Of a stretch of 64,000 bases of DNA, positions 31,339 to 41,301 are shown one piece after another (within the stretch, counting starts at the first letter, position 1; every line of letters starts with the position of its first letter). The stretch comes from Emiliania huxleyi CCMP1516. Lineage: Eukaryota; Haptophyta; Isochrysidales; Noelaerhabdaceae. The notes under the pieces are model-generated. The model had not been told where the DNA came from and did no database searches. It saw only the letters and a program-made list of their open reading frames with translations. Position numbers and translations under genes: made by a program. The stretch spans positions 260,246 to 324,245 of the forward strand of contig NW_005195584.1 in the NCBI RefSeq assembly GCF_000372725.1. The letters are read 5' to 3'.

Positions 31339-32839
31339 GGATGCAGCAGCAGCAGCAGCAGTGGCAGGGAGAGAAGTGCGACGCGTGTTCGCGCGGGGTA
31401 ATTCTTTTGTTTTTTTGCCCTTCTTGTAGAAACAAGAATACGAAGTGGCCCCGCGAGCGGGGAATAGGACCGCCGCAAGCGGCGTGGCGTGGAGCGGTTG
31501 TGCATCCCTCCGGGGGCCCCTCTGCGCCGGGGAGGCGTTGTTGGAGGCTAGGACGCAAGCGTCCGTCGCCTTTTTCAAACTCGGGGCCCACTCCGCTGCG
31601 CTCCGACCCGAATTTGGAGGGCCATGAAGTTTAAGGTGTTGCTGCGCAAAAGGGGCGGGGCGCGGGCGCGCGCCGGGCGCACCGAGAGTTCTTTTTGGAG
31701 ATCAGACCTTTCGATGGTTCATGCCTTCTATGTCTATCTACATGTATCATGCTTCATGACACGACACGCGGTGGTGGGAGCTGGTGGAGCTGTCAGCTGA
31801 TCGATCCAAGCGGGTGGGGAGTGGGGGGCATGGCTGGGCATGCAGGTCCGCCAGTCGGCCCGGCCTCTGACGTGGTGCTGCCGCTGCATTCGCTGAAGAA
31901 GAGAGGTGCGACGGCTTGATTTGGAGGCACTGGAGGCGAGGGTGGGGAAGGGAAGGTTGGGCCGGGCCGTGAGGGGCTGATCTGATGGCGCTGGCCAGCG
32001 CGGGGTGTGAGATGCCGTCGCCGTCGTATACTGCTGGCCCTCGCCCTCAGTTGCCAGGGCTGTCCTGTGGGCTGCAGAATTGGCGTCTGTGGCGTCTACG
32101 CAGGCTCTGCAGCGTGATGGCTGGCGGGACTGCGAGGCCGGCGGCAGCGGAAGGAGAGGCTGGGCACGAGCCAGGAACAGGCTGGCCAGGTCCGCAGGTA
32201 GCTGCGCTCGGGCGAGGCGCGCGCGCACATGGCAGGCCGAGCAGGCTCGGCATATATGGTGAACCCCCGATGTCGCGATGGCCGATGGCGGTCCCGATTT
32301 TCCGCGATCATTTCGTCCGTCCAATCGAAGGAAGCGCTGGATCGCCCATGTTTAGCGTTTACCAAACTTGAACCGACGTTTTTCAATGTACGTACTTTTA
32401 TTTAGCTTACTGGGACAAAAGGGAGAGGGGGTTGTGTTCTCTAGGCCCCTAAGGGCCTACGCGCGGCGTGAGAGCTCGGAAGCGAGCTGTGTCAATGTAT
32501 GTGGCTCTTACGTACATTCCCGGGGGAGGACTGCTGACAGGGTTTGTGATGAGGAGTGACCCGAATTTTTCGTCCCACGTTCCGTGGTTTTTGCACGGTA
32601 TTCGGATTTTCGCTATTTGGTCGTGTGGGTGTGTATTCCGGGATTAGTCAATGGTACCGCGTCGGCGACGCGGGCGCCTTGCGGGCAGAGCGTTAGCCAG
32701 CCTTTGTGTTTCGCGGTCAAACGAAAAACCCGTAGCTGTGAGCGCTGTCAGAGCGGTGTTTCGACACCGATATCGTTCGAGGACACCTCACAGGTAAGTG
32801 TAAGCGGAGCAGCTGAGTAGATACAGCGAATCCTGTGTG
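31339..32839. other. No assured gene; palindromic and repeat-rich DNA
   Basis: 31440-31640 contains several short GC palindromes (CCGCGAGCGG, GCCGCAAGCGGC). Open frames between 31700 and 32820 show no domain. A MITE copy lies at 32388-32515. Confidence 0.4.
32388..32515 (+). mobile_element. GTACGTAC miniature element, copy 2
   Basis: Starts GTACGTACTTTTA and ends TTACGTAC, 128 bp. The first 70 bp align with copy 1 at 28856-28939; the remainder is unique, perhaps a nested insertion. CAATGTA and CAATGTAT occur at the left boundary and near the right one. Confidence 0.5.
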
Positions 32840-32865
32840 TTCACACCTGCAAGAGCAGGTGTGAA
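32840..32865 (+). repeat. Perfect 11-bp hairpin
   Basis: TTCACACCTGC, AAGA loop, GCAGGTGTGAA. It lies 92 bp upstream of the start at 32957, in the likely 5' UTR or promoter of the membrane-protein gene. CACCTG is an E-box. Confidence 0.5.
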
Positions 32866-32956
32866 CCGATTTCGGCCTTAGCCGTATGCCAATAGCGTGC
32901 TAGCCACCCGTCACAATTCGCGGCATATACCCGGGTGGCGACGCCCCCCGCTCGGC

Positions 32957-34096
32957 ATGCTCCCACATAGCGGTCCACGCAAGCGCGACCGCGTCGTTGT
33001 GGTCAGGAGTACGACCGCGCTCCGCTGCGCGCTTATCGTGGGGTCGCTCGTGCTAGCCTGCATGCTCTTCGCTGCTTGGGAGGCTCGAACGAGTGCAGCC
33101 AGCACAGCCGCAGCACGCCGCGCCTCGGCCCTCGCGGCCCATCACAACTCGCTAGCGCTCGTCCGCCGCGCGCTCGAGCTGCAGATCGAGATCGAGTCGC
33201 ATGAGGCTCGCGGCGGCGATTTGCTGGCGCTCTACCTCCAGCTCGATCGAGAGAGGCTGCCCGCACTCGAGGCCGCGGTCGAGGCGGCCCTCGACGGCTG
33301 CGACGGCTGCGTTTCGGGGAGACGGAACGTCTCGGCGCTGCTGCACGCATTCCTCGGAGAGACGCACGCGCGCGCCCAAAAGGCGCTCGACGACATCGAC
33401 CGCAGAGGCACGCGCAGCCGCGAGCGCGCTCACCAGCTCGCCTCCGAGGTCGCAGCGATCGCCCGGGCCGACCGAGAACGGCTTCGGTCTGAGCCGCTTG
33501 GTGCGGCCGACATCGGTTGGGCGGTGGATGCGGAGCTGCAGGTGCCGCTCCGCGCGCTCGCCGTCGCGCTGCGCAGGCCGAACGCGACGTTTGAGCTCGG
33601 TCCTGCCGCGCTGCGCGAGTGGGGCGAGGCGCTCACTGCAGCGAGGCGCGAGGGGAGGCCCACCGCAGCGACCCTCGGGCGGCTGGCCCGCCTCGTCGCC
33701 GCCGCGCCGATCGATCCGGGCCACCGCGGTCGCGCCGCGGTCCTCTCTGCTGCTCGGGCGGCTGGAGCGTCTGGAGTGGCGGTCGGCGAGGGCGAGGCGG
33801 CCGCGGGAGGCGAGGCCGGAGGCGAGGCTGGAGCGGTCCCCGCGTTTGAGTCGCTCCTGCTGCGAGCCCGCTTCCACCCGGAGGCGTCCGGCCTGGAGCG
33901 GATGCTGGCGAGCTGGGAGGAGGGGCGCGGCTCGGTGTGGGACGTCGTGGAGGAGGTCGAGCGGCTGCGCGAGGCGCGCGTGCTGCCGGTCGACATGCTG
34001 CGCCTCCACGAGCACGAGTGGGCGGGGATGGTGCACGACGCTTCGGGCGGCCGGATCGGGCGTGGCGACCATTCCTTCGACGCCGAGGAGGGCTGA
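32957..34096 (+). CDS. Type II single-pass membrane protein, helical lumenal domain
   Basis: The ATG at 32957 is the first in frame and gives 379 residues. A short basic cytosolic N-terminus (PHSGPRKRDR) precedes one transmembrane segment (CALIVGSLVLACMLFAAW at about residues 23-40); the arrangement is typical of Golgi type II proteins. The rest is almost wholly alpha-helical and rich in Ala, Arg and Glu: coiled-coil-like LVRRALELQIEIESHEARGG, ALDDIDRRGTRSRERAHQL and a C-terminal ASWEEGRGSVWDVVEEVERL. One CDGCDGC-like cysteine cluster is near residue 115. An E/A/G-rich repeat (EGEAAAGGEAGGEAG) sits near 275. No catalytic motif is recognised, so no function is assigned. Confidence 0.6.
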   Translation: MLPHSGPRKRDRVVVVRSTTALRCALIVGSLVLACMLFAAWEARTSAASTAAARRASALAAHHNSLALVRRALELQIEIESHEARGGDLLALYLQLDRERLPALEAAVEAALDGCDGCVSGRRNVSALLHAFLGETHARAQKALDDIDRRGTRSRERAHQLASEVAAIARADRERLRSEPLGAADIGWAVDAELQVPLRALAVALRRPNATFELGPAALREWGEALTAARREGRPTAATLGRLARLVAAAPIDPGHRGRAAVLSAARAAGASGVAVGEGEAAAGGEAGGEAGAVPAFESLLLRARFHPEASGLERMLASWEEGRGSVWDVVEEVERLREARVLPVDMLRLHEHEWAGMVHDASGGRIGRGDHSFDAEEG

Positions 34097-34825
34097 CGGC
34101 CGAATCTCTCCCGGCATCGTCCATCAACGGTTGGTAGGACAGCTCCGCTGCTATAAGGGGCCGGCGCGCGTTCAGGCGTTGGTTCTCCACGGGAGCTCGC
34201 TCGTGATAACGTCCACGTTAGGGACATGTAGGTCATGTGAATACACTCGGGACGGGGGGCCCACATCGAGAGTCTGTTAGAGCACATACAAAGGGTCATA
34301 GGGTAAGAGAGTGGGGACCACACACGCACATATATAGCGTAGGGTCCGACACACACACGTAAGTGGGCGCGCAGGACAGGAGATGACGGCACGCTGGAGA
34401 GAGCGTCGCACACAGACACACCGACGAAAGAAGTGAGAGCGAGAGTCGAGATATCTACTGAACTCTCTGATGATCACAGAGTGCCCCCCCCGGCTCCGCC
34501 CTCGCCCCCGCGGCGCGGCGCGGCGGTGCGCGGCGGTGCACCACAGATGTCAGATCGTGTGTGTTTTACGGCACACGTGTTAGAGATACAACGTTGCGGT
34601 GGACACATACTGAATTATTGCACGATGTGAGATGTACAGAGCTAGCCATTACGGGCACGTATGGCCAGCCTCTTGGAGTGTGAACGCGTCGCGTCTAGGG
34701 TTGATGTGTACTCCCCGCCGCCGACGCGTCGCGGTAGCCGGTACAACCCCCCGCCCGCGCTCTCGCTGTGCCTCGGCGCGCCTTGCGCGCGCGGTCGATG
34801 CGACCTGGATCAGAACCTCTCACCA
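34097..34825. other. No gene recognised
   Basis: Tail-to-tail intergenic region between the membrane-protein gene and the KUP transporter; includes a GTGTGCGACGC-type region and CCCCGCGGCGCGGCG near 34510, no coding signal. Confidence 0.4.
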
Positions 34826-37084
34826 TCAGAGATATCGGACCGACGAAACCTCAATCGTTCGGGTCGGGGGCAGACCAAAGAATCTCATAGGCTCCCTCTG
34901 ATTGAGAACCATGCGCCGGTACAGCGCGATTCGGGCCTTTGTGAAGCGCGAGTGGCCCGCACGCGTCACATAGTTGAAGCGGTTCAGGAAGAAGGTAACG
35001 TGGTGCGGCTCCCCTTCCATCCTCGGTCCCAGCTCCTGTCCCGGCCCCTTGCCCGCCGCACCTTCCTCCTCCGGCCGCACCTGCGCCGGGCTCATGCCCG
35101 CAGCCACGTCGTCCGCGTCGAGATCCACATTGACTGTGAGGGCGAGATCTCGCAGCGCCGGGTACGTTGCGACGTGCCGGGCAGCCACTTGGGCGAGGGC
35201 GGAGCGAACGCGGCGCAGCGCGCTGAGCGGTTCAGCATACCCAAAGTGAAGGACAACGCGGTAGACCCCCGCCTCCACGTCAAAGGGGTCAAAGGTCGCG
35301 CGATCCGCTGGGTCGACGAAGGGCACGCTGACGAACTTGACGGTTAGGAGGACGAGGGTCGCCGGAAGGCAGTTGAGGGCTCGGGCCACCGTGGAGAGCG
35401 ACTGCGGCACCTTCCACACATACGGCGTGAGAAAGACGGCAGTCGCGTCAGTGCGCGTCAGCGACGAGAGCCGCAGCGTCTTAACCAGCGCCTCGGCAGT
35501 GGAGATACGTGGGAGGGCCGGAGCCGGGGCCGCCCCATGATGCGCGCGTGTGCCCGCGAGCATCAGGTCGGACGATTGAGGCGTGTCGAGGGCCCTCAGC
35601 TCCTCATCCGCCGCTCGTGCGAGTCCCTTCTTCTCCCGTAGGCGGCCCCAGTAGTGCGTGTGCATGGCGAGGCAAGCGCTCGCCGCGAGCAGCACCGGCA
35701 TCCAGCCCCCCACCCCGGTTCCGAGCTTGACGAGGTTGGACGTCCAGAAGAGCACATCAACGCAACAGAGGGGCGCAAGGAGCACGGCCCAGGGCAGGAG
35801 CCGCCACCCCCACACGCGCCACACCACCACCGACAGGAGGCAGGTCGTCACCAGCGCATCGCCAGTGACGGCAATCCCATAGGCGGCAGAGAGGCGGTCG
35901 GTGGAGCGGAAGGCGAGGACGAGAGTCACGCACACCAAACCGAGTAGTCTTCCGGCTTCGGGGATGTAGACCTGGCCCTTTTCCTTCTCCGATGTGTGCA
36001 GGACCCGAATCCGAGGGATGAACTCGAGGGCGTGCGCCTGTGCGAGGAGCGTGAAGACGCCCGAGATGAGCGCCTGCGAGGCGATGCACGCGGCGAGCGT
36101 GGCGAGCCCGAGCACCGGCCACTGGAGGGTGGATGGCACGGCCGAGTAGAAGGGGTGCGTCTCGGCCCACTCGGAGGCATGCGCGATCAGGTGCGTCGCT
36201 TGCCCCGCGTACTGGATAACCAGGCTCGGGTAGACGAGCGCGAGCCACGTGGCGGTGATGGGCGCCGCGCCGAAATGCGCCATGTCGGCGTAGAGCGCCT
36301 CGGCGCCCGTGACGCAGAGCACGACGCCGCCCAGCGAACGCCAGGCATCCACGCCCCTGTAGCGGCCGACGGCAAAGAATGTGTACAGCGCCCTTGGATG
36401 GAAGCCCTCGGCAACACGGGCTGCGGCGGCGGGGTGCAGTGTGATGCTGCGCACTCCGAGCCCGCCGATCGTGAGGAACCAGAGCACCATGACAGGGCCC
36501 GCGACGAGGCCGATCACCCTGGATCCGTGCCTCTGCACCGAGAAGATCCCGACGATGACGAGCGCGGCGATCAATGTGCGCACCGCCTCGGGGCTGATGG
36601 GCATCCGAGGCAACGACTCGAGCGGCAGGCCCTCGAGCGCGCCGAGCACCGACATGGCGGGCGTGATTGCGCCGTCGCCGAGGAGGAGCGAGCAGCCGAG
36701 CATGGCGACAAAGGTAACGGTCGCCTTTGCGCGCGGTCCCAGCGGCGTCGGCGAGCCGGAGAGTATGGTCTGCAGCAGGGCAAACGTGCCTCCCTCGCCA
36801 TGGTGGTTGACCCGCATGACGATGCCGACATACTTGACGCAGACGATGAAGGACATGGCCCAAAATATGCATGCGAACGTCCCTACAATGTCCGCTTCCG
36901 ACGGCTGCGCGTGCAGCTGCTCGTTGTAGATGGACTGGAAGACGTAGAGCGGCGAGGTGCCAATGTCGCCAAACACGACGCCGGTCGCGCCCAGCGTTAG
37001 CACGGCAAAGTGGCCGACGCCTCTTTGGCGCTTGCTCGGCGAGAACCGTCGGCCGACCAGCGGCTCGGCCAGGTCGCCGCCCAT
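34826..37084 (-). CDS. KUP/HAK/KT-family potassium transporter
   Basis: Intronless 752-residue protein starting MGGDLAEPLVGRRFSPSK at the first in-frame ATG (37084). It has the KUP hallmark near the N-terminus: LTLGATGVVFGDIGTSPLYV in the first membrane helix, then NHHGEGGTFALLQTIL and LLLGDGAITPAMSVLGALEG. About 12 hydrophobic segments follow, with GGVVLCVTGAEALYADMAHFG and YGIAVTGDALVTT. The C-terminal cytosolic half includes FLTPYVWKVPQSL and FVSVPFVDPADR and ends with RFFGLPPTRTIEVSSVRYL, close to the KUP terminal IPPDRVVEVG-like motif. These proteins take up K+ (often with H+) across the plasma membrane or tonoplast. Length matches bacterial and plant members (620-850). It is head-to-head with a K+ channel gene. 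Confidence 0.92.
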   Translation of the reverse strand: MGGDLAEPLVGRRFSPSKRQRGVGHFAVLTLGATGVVFGDIGTSPLYVFQSIYNEQLHAQPSEADIVGTFACIFWAMSFIVCVKYVGIVMRVNHHGEGGTFALLQTILSGSPTPLGPRAKATVTFVAMLGCSLLLGDGAITPAMSVLGALEGLPLESLPRMPISPEAVRTLIAALVIVGIFSVQRHGSRVIGLVAGPVMVLWFLTIGGLGVRSITLHPAAAARVAEGFHPRALYTFFAVGRYRGVDAWRSLGGVVLCVTGAEALYADMAHFGAAPITATWLALVYPSLVIQYAGQATHLIAHASEWAETHPFYSAVPSTLQWPVLGLATLAACIASQALISGVFTLLAQAHALEFIPRIRVLHTSEKEKGQVYIPEAGRLLGLVCVTLVLAFRSTDRLSAAYGIAVTGDALVTTCLLSVVVWRVWGWRLLPWAVLLAPLCCVDVLFWTSNLVKLGTGVGGWMPVLLAASACLAMHTHYWGRLREKKGLARAADEELRALDTPQSSDLMLAGTRAHHGAAPAPALPRISTAEALVKTLRLSSLTRTDATAVFLTPYVWKVPQSLSTVARALNCLPATLVLLTVKFVSVPFVDPADRATFDPFDVEAGVYRVVLHFGYAEPLSALRRVRSALAQVAARHVATYPALRDLALTVNVDLDADDVAAGMSPAQVRPEEEGAAGKGPGQELGPRMEGEPHHVTFFLNRFNYVTRAGHSRFTKARIALYRRMVLNQREPMRFFGLPPTRTIEVSSVRYL

Positions 37085-37650
37085 CCTGCAAACGCAGGGG
37101 CGGCCGGAGGTTCCGAGCGCCTTAATTATTTTTGTGGGAGGGAGAATTCTTTTTCGATCGATGTTCCAGGGTCCGGCTCCTAGCCGGGTAGGGGGTCTGT
37201 CCACACTGACTCGCGCCAAAACGCCCCACCTACCTACCTAAACCTATCCCCAGGCTGCTGCCGCGCAGCGAAGCGAAAAGAAAGAGAAGTAAAGGGCGAA
37301 AATAGGAGGGGGTACCTACCTATTGCAGGCTGGGTGCAGGGCCCTATGGGCCAAACAAGACCAACCTACCTACCTATCTGGGAGGGGCCAGCCAGTGTGG
37401 GGCCTGGAAAGAAGGCCCGCGCGCAGGGGGGTGGGGCTCTGGGGCATTGAGACCGGTCATGAATGAGTGCGCGACACGCATGTTGCGAGCAGCGTTGTTG
37501 ATGTTCTGCGTCGCCACAGACGGCGGCGCGCGAGAGCTGTTGCGAGTGGTGTTCACACCTGCCCAACCATTCGTGTAGTATAGAGCCAGGGCCCACTTAT
37601 AGCTCGCATCACCGACTGTAGTCGACTGTAGGATCTCCGAGGTAGTGCTC
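37085..37650. promoter_or_regulatory. Divergent intergenic region between KUP and Kir genes
   Basis: 566 bp separates the two start codons. It contains CCTA repeats (37228, 37366), a dispersed GCCCGCGCGCAGGGGGGTGGGG motif (37413-37435) that also occurs at 23996-24015, and an AT-rich TTAATTATTTTTGTGGG just upstream of the KUP start. A shared bidirectional promoter is plausible. Confidence 0.4.
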
Positions 37651-39305
37651 ATGGGCGCGAGCTCGGCGCTACTGGAGCCGCTCAATCCGGATGAGGTCCT
37701 GTGCCGCGCTGTGCAGGGCTCACCGCACTCGCGCTCGTCTGCGTGGCGTTCCATGTCCTCGGCAGACCCTTTGCAGTCCTTTGACCGCTTGCTCGACCGC
37801 GACGGGACGTTTCGGCAGTCTAGGGGCCGGTTCAACATCGTCAGGCGGCTGCCTCGCCGCATTTCGTGCTCCTTTTACTTGGAAGACTGGTTTCATTCGC
37901 TCGTCAACACGCGGATCCACCGCATCTTCCTCGTGCTCGTCCTCTTCTACTTGACGGCCTATTTCGGCTTTGCGTTCGCCTTTTCGTTGGTCGACGACGT
38001 CTGCCTGCCCGACTATTACAGCGACCACCCCGGCGACGGCGTCAAGCGGTTCGTGCGAAGCCTCTACTTTTCGCTCGAGACGATGATGGCCATCGGGCAC
38101 CGTGCCTCATGCAGACGCTCTGCCATGTCCACGCCACGCCCGCGATGTTCGTGAGGTATGCCACGTAGGTACGGCTCCAAGGACCCTGCGGCGGGAGGCT
38201 GCATCCTCATGTGGGCTCTCGTCACCGCCGCGAGCTTGTGCGGCGTCTTCGCGCAATCCTTCCTGTTCGGGATCGTCTTTGTGAGACTCTCGCGCGCCGA
38301 CGCCCGCGCGTCGACGGTCGCCTTTTCCTCGTGCGCCATCGTGCGAGCGGCGCACGGTGCCCTCTTCCTCGCCTTCCGAGTCGCGGAGATGCGGAAGCGG
38401 CACCACCTGCTCGGTGTGCGGGCGCGGGCATACGCCTTTGTCGACATCGGGGACGGCACCGAGTGCTTTCCGCTGCCGCTCGAGGCACCCGCCCCTTCGG
38501 GCGACCTCCTCCTCGCCACGCCCGCGCTCATCGTCCATCGGCTCGATGACCTCTCCCCGCTCGTCCCGCCGCACCCCTCCGCCAAGCCGGCGGCGCGGGC
38601 AGTGGCGCCGCCGCCGCCGCCGCCGCCGCGGCTCCACCCGGTGCGGCTCGTGTGCGGCCTGATGTCGGTGGCGGGGTCGGTGGCCGGGGAGGAGGAGGGG
38701 CGGACGGCGCATCTCCGCAGTCGGATGGAGCAGATCCGCGAGCACATGCGGGCGCAGAGCGTGGAGGTGCAGCCTACCTGCAGCCTACCCCCTCCGCCCT
38801 CCCGCCCGACCCCCCCTCCGACCTCCCATCCTGCCTCCCGCCCCGCCCGCCGCCGGCAGGTGCTCGTCCTCCTCGAAGGGACCGACGCCACGACCTCGTC
38901 CGCCGCGCAGGCGCGCCACCCCGCGAAGACATCGCTCACCCCAGCCCCCGCCCCTACCTGCCACCCGACCCCGACCCCAGGCGAGGCACTCGTACACCTC
39001 CTAGACACTTCCTAGACACTTCCTAGGCGAGGCACTCGTACACCGCCCACGACATCGCGTGGGACTCGACCTTCGCGCCGTGTACGCGCCGGGTCGGCGC
39101 CTCCTCGGACGGCGGCCCCGGCCTCTCGGTTGACTTTCTTGCGCTGCACGCCACCCTGCCTCTCGTGCCGGGGCTCGAGCTTCCTCCCGACGCGGAGCTC
39201 TTCCGACTGGCGCAGCCCGGCGAGCGAGCGTCCCCCATTGGCGCCCCGCCGCCGCTGCCGGCGAGGACGGCGGCGGAGACGCGCCGGCCGACGGCTTTGG
39301 CGTGA
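37651..39305 (+). CDS. Inward-rectifier-type (Kir) potassium channel
   Basis: Four exons: 37651-38096, 38169-38766, 38860-38910 and 39027-39305 (457 residues; all phases agree). N-terminal domain FNIVRRLPRRISCSFYLEDW, M1 IFLVLVLFYLTAYFGFAFAF, pore helix RSLYFSLETMMAIG and, after intron 1, YGSKDP: the selectivity filter reads IGYG only when the intron is spliced. M2 is CILMWALVTAASLCGVFAQS and the transition FLFGIVFVRLSRADARASTV matches the Kir gate and lipid-binding region. The cytosolic beta-domain includes LFLAFRVAEMRKRHHLLGVR, ALIVHRLDDLSPL, VEVLVLLEGTDAT and HSYTAHDIAWDSTF, all recognisable Kir strands. Introns 1 and 3 are GC-AG. A 100-residue Pro/Ala-rich insert sits between strands. It should be a tetrameric K+ channel; rectification cannot be judged. 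Confidence 0.88.
38980..39046 (+). repeat. Duplicated 3' splice site and exon-4 start of the Kir gene
   Basis: AGGCGAGGCACTCGTACACC is present at 38980-38999 and at 39026-39045, separated by CTAGACACTTC repeats. Both copies follow an AG. Splicing to the first gives a stop three codons after the shared part. Confidence 0.8.
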
Positions 39306-39392
39306 GATGGGTGGCCTCCCGCGCGCGGCGCGGCACTGTGTGAGAGCATGGTTGCGTGGCATGCATGCTATCAGAATGGCATGCGCATTTTG

Positions 39393-39694
39393 TTACATAA
39401 CTTCTGTGCGAGAGTGCGGCAGAGTGGATTTAGGAGAGGCTCCCACGCGGCTCGAGGCGCAATGTTCTCCTCCTGGTCGGGTCGAGGCCGGGGCTTCCCG
39501 CCGAGCGGCCTCCATCAGCGATGCGAAGTCGGCAAAGCTCACGCGTCCGTCTCCGTCCGAGTCGACCTGGCAGAAGAGCAGCCGCACAGTTGCGGCAGGT
39601 ATGTGTGGCGCCACCTCGCCTGCCGCATTCCGCAGGTCGTCGAGGGTGATGTAGCCGTTGCAGTAGGGATCAAGCGCAGAAAAGTGTCGCCGCA
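39393..39694 (-). CDS. EF-hand protein fragment (3' exon)
   Basis: The frame begins after a possible 3' splice site (CATGACAG) near 39696 and has no in-frame ATG, so 5' exons are missing or elsewhere. It reads RRHFSALDPYCNGYITLDDL, a helix, then DSDGDGRVSFADFASLMEAA. These are two EF hands. The second loop (DSDGDGRVSFAD) has all side-chain ligands but Asp at position 12; the first (DPYCNGYITLDD) is degenerate at positions 3 and 12. Spacing between loops (36 residues) is calmodulin-like. No upstream exon was found within 1 kb, so this could be a truncated gene. The C-terminal 30 residues are Ser/Pro-rich. Confidence 0.6.
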
Positions 39695-39695
39695 C

Positions 39696-40243
39696 GCTGT
39701 CATGCCAACGGTCTGGATTCGGTACCTAGGTACCCGGGTACTTCATTGGTATCGTACCATCGGATGTAGAGCAAGCCTGCTCTAGCCTCGCATGTCACTT
39801 CCTGTTGTCTGTTGTGTCGTTGTGCCCTTGTTTGTTTCTCTTGGCACCGTGGAGTGCTGGGGGGGGCGACAGGGAGGATATGGCCTTGAGTTATGTGTAC
39901 GCCGACTCAGGGTGTGTGGCAGCCCGCTGGCTGTGTGTCTTGTGAGCTTGTTTGTGTCTGTGTGTCGTTCGTGCGTGTCGTCATCATCTGTCTCGCGTCC
40001 ACCCATACCGCGTTGGTGTCCAGTCCGAGCCTGGCTGTTCTTCACCTTTCTACCTACCTACCTATCGGATGCCAGATCATACCCCAGGGCTATACCCTGA
40101 TACCCTCTTGAGAGGACCCGCATTGGGCCCCTAGAGGATAGGCTGATACCCTCGTGGGTTACCCTTCACACCGGACACGAGCCCCCTCTTCACACCTCTT
40201 CGCGCGCTGCGCGCGCGCCAAGTCAGACAACGCGAGCGCACCA
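39696..40243. other. No gene recognised
   Basis: Contains GGTACCTAGGTACC palindromic sequence (39720) and clustered GATACCCT motifs (40080-40160); the latter recur at 40730-40830 on the far side of the small frame at 40244. Confidence 0.4.
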
Positions 40244-40591
40244 CTAAGCAATGCGCTGGGCGAGGAGGGCGCTAATGGTGGCCGTCGTCGCGTTTGACGG
40301 GCCCGCGGCCGCAGCCGGTGCGGCTGCAGCCGCGGGAGGGGCCGCGGCCTGCACGGCTGCGGCCTGGGCCGGCGCCGCGGGGGGCGCGGGGTTAGGCGCC
40401 GTGGCGGGCTCCGCTGCGGACTCGGTGTCCCCCGCCGCCGCCCCCATCGCCTGCGCCGATGCGAGCTGCTGGCGCGCAAACTCCTCGCGGGAGGGAAATG
40501 CGAAATCGTTCTCGAAGTCAACATGGCACCGGCAACAAAATCCGGTGAATTTCCGAAACAGCTGGCTTTGCCGAAACGAGGAGGCGTGCAT
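40244..40591 (-). CDS. Small Ala/Pro-rich hypothetical protein
   Basis: From the ATG at 40591 the frame gives 115 residues. The first 45 look structured (SQLFRKFTGFCCRCHVDFEN, then DFAFPSREEFARQQLASAQ), with a CCRC cysteine cluster; the rest is Ala/Pro low complexity ending ISALLAQRIA. No family is recognised. The frame sits between two clusters of GATACCCT repeats, so it may belong to an inserted segment rather than a resident gene. Confidence 0.3.
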   Translation of the reverse strand: MHASSFRQSQLFRKFTGFCCRCHVDFENDFAFPSREEFARQQLASAQAMGAAAGDTESAAEPATAPNPAPPAAPAQAAAVQAAAPPAAAAAPAAAAGPSNATTATISALLAQRIA

Positions 40592-40947
40592 TGCGCGCGC
40601 AACAGCTGGTGGGCGTGGCGCGCGGGTACGGCGGAAGCGCAAAGAGTTTGAATGATACCGGGGCGCACCATGCGGGAGGGCTCGGTCCTCGGTGAGAGGT
40701 GTGAATTGTCGCTTCGCTGCGCGGCCGCCGATGATACCTTGATACCCAGCCGAGTTGGGTCCCCACAGAGGCCTAGAGCATACCTTGATACCCCCTCGAG
40801 AAGCATACGATGATACTATACCAAGCTGAAGTACCGAATCCTGACGGGTCAATATCTAGATAGGCCCCGGCGAGGTGGGTGCGGGTGGCGGCGAGCGCTT
40901 TCTTTCTGTAGCACGCGCCAGTTCGCACCTGTGTCGAGCCTGTCTGC

Positions 40948-41172
40948 TAAAGAAAGAAAGAAAACAGACAACCCAAGGGAGGGATGGGAGGACGGCACGC
41001 CGCCACCACACAGGGATTTTAAGGAGAGGTGTGTGGTGCGCTATCCGTCGCCCACCCTAGGGAGTCTGCCTCTTCCTATCTCTCTTCGCAGTCTCTCGCC
41101 GATTCTCGCTGCAACCTTCATGCCACCTCGCGGTCGTCCCACCCTCGTCGTTCTCTCCCTTGTCACTTCCTC
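40948..41172 (+). repeat. Dispersed repeat R1, copy c
   Basis: The most complete forward copy: AAAGAAAGAAAGAAAACAGAC, AGGGAGGGATGGGAGGACGG, CACCACACAGGGATTTTAAGG, then CCTCTTCCTATCTCTCTTCGC, CTCGCTGCAACCTTCATGCC and ACCTCGCGGTCGTCC. It ends about 130 bp before the glycosyltransferase start at 41302 and so lies in its promoter or 5' UTR. Confidence 0.8.
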
Positions 41173-41301
41173 CTCTGCCTGTCTGCTGTGAGAGAGAGTT
41201 CTTTGGTTTAAATTCTTTCTGTGCGCCGCCCGCCGAATGCCCGAAACAACATACCACCCCCCGGACCATGTGTGTGTCGCGACGCCATTCGCGCGCTTGT
41301 G

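Noticed and set aside
31734..32324. 196-codon minus-strand frame
   Set aside because: No domain, no conserved-looking blocks; composition follows local GC.
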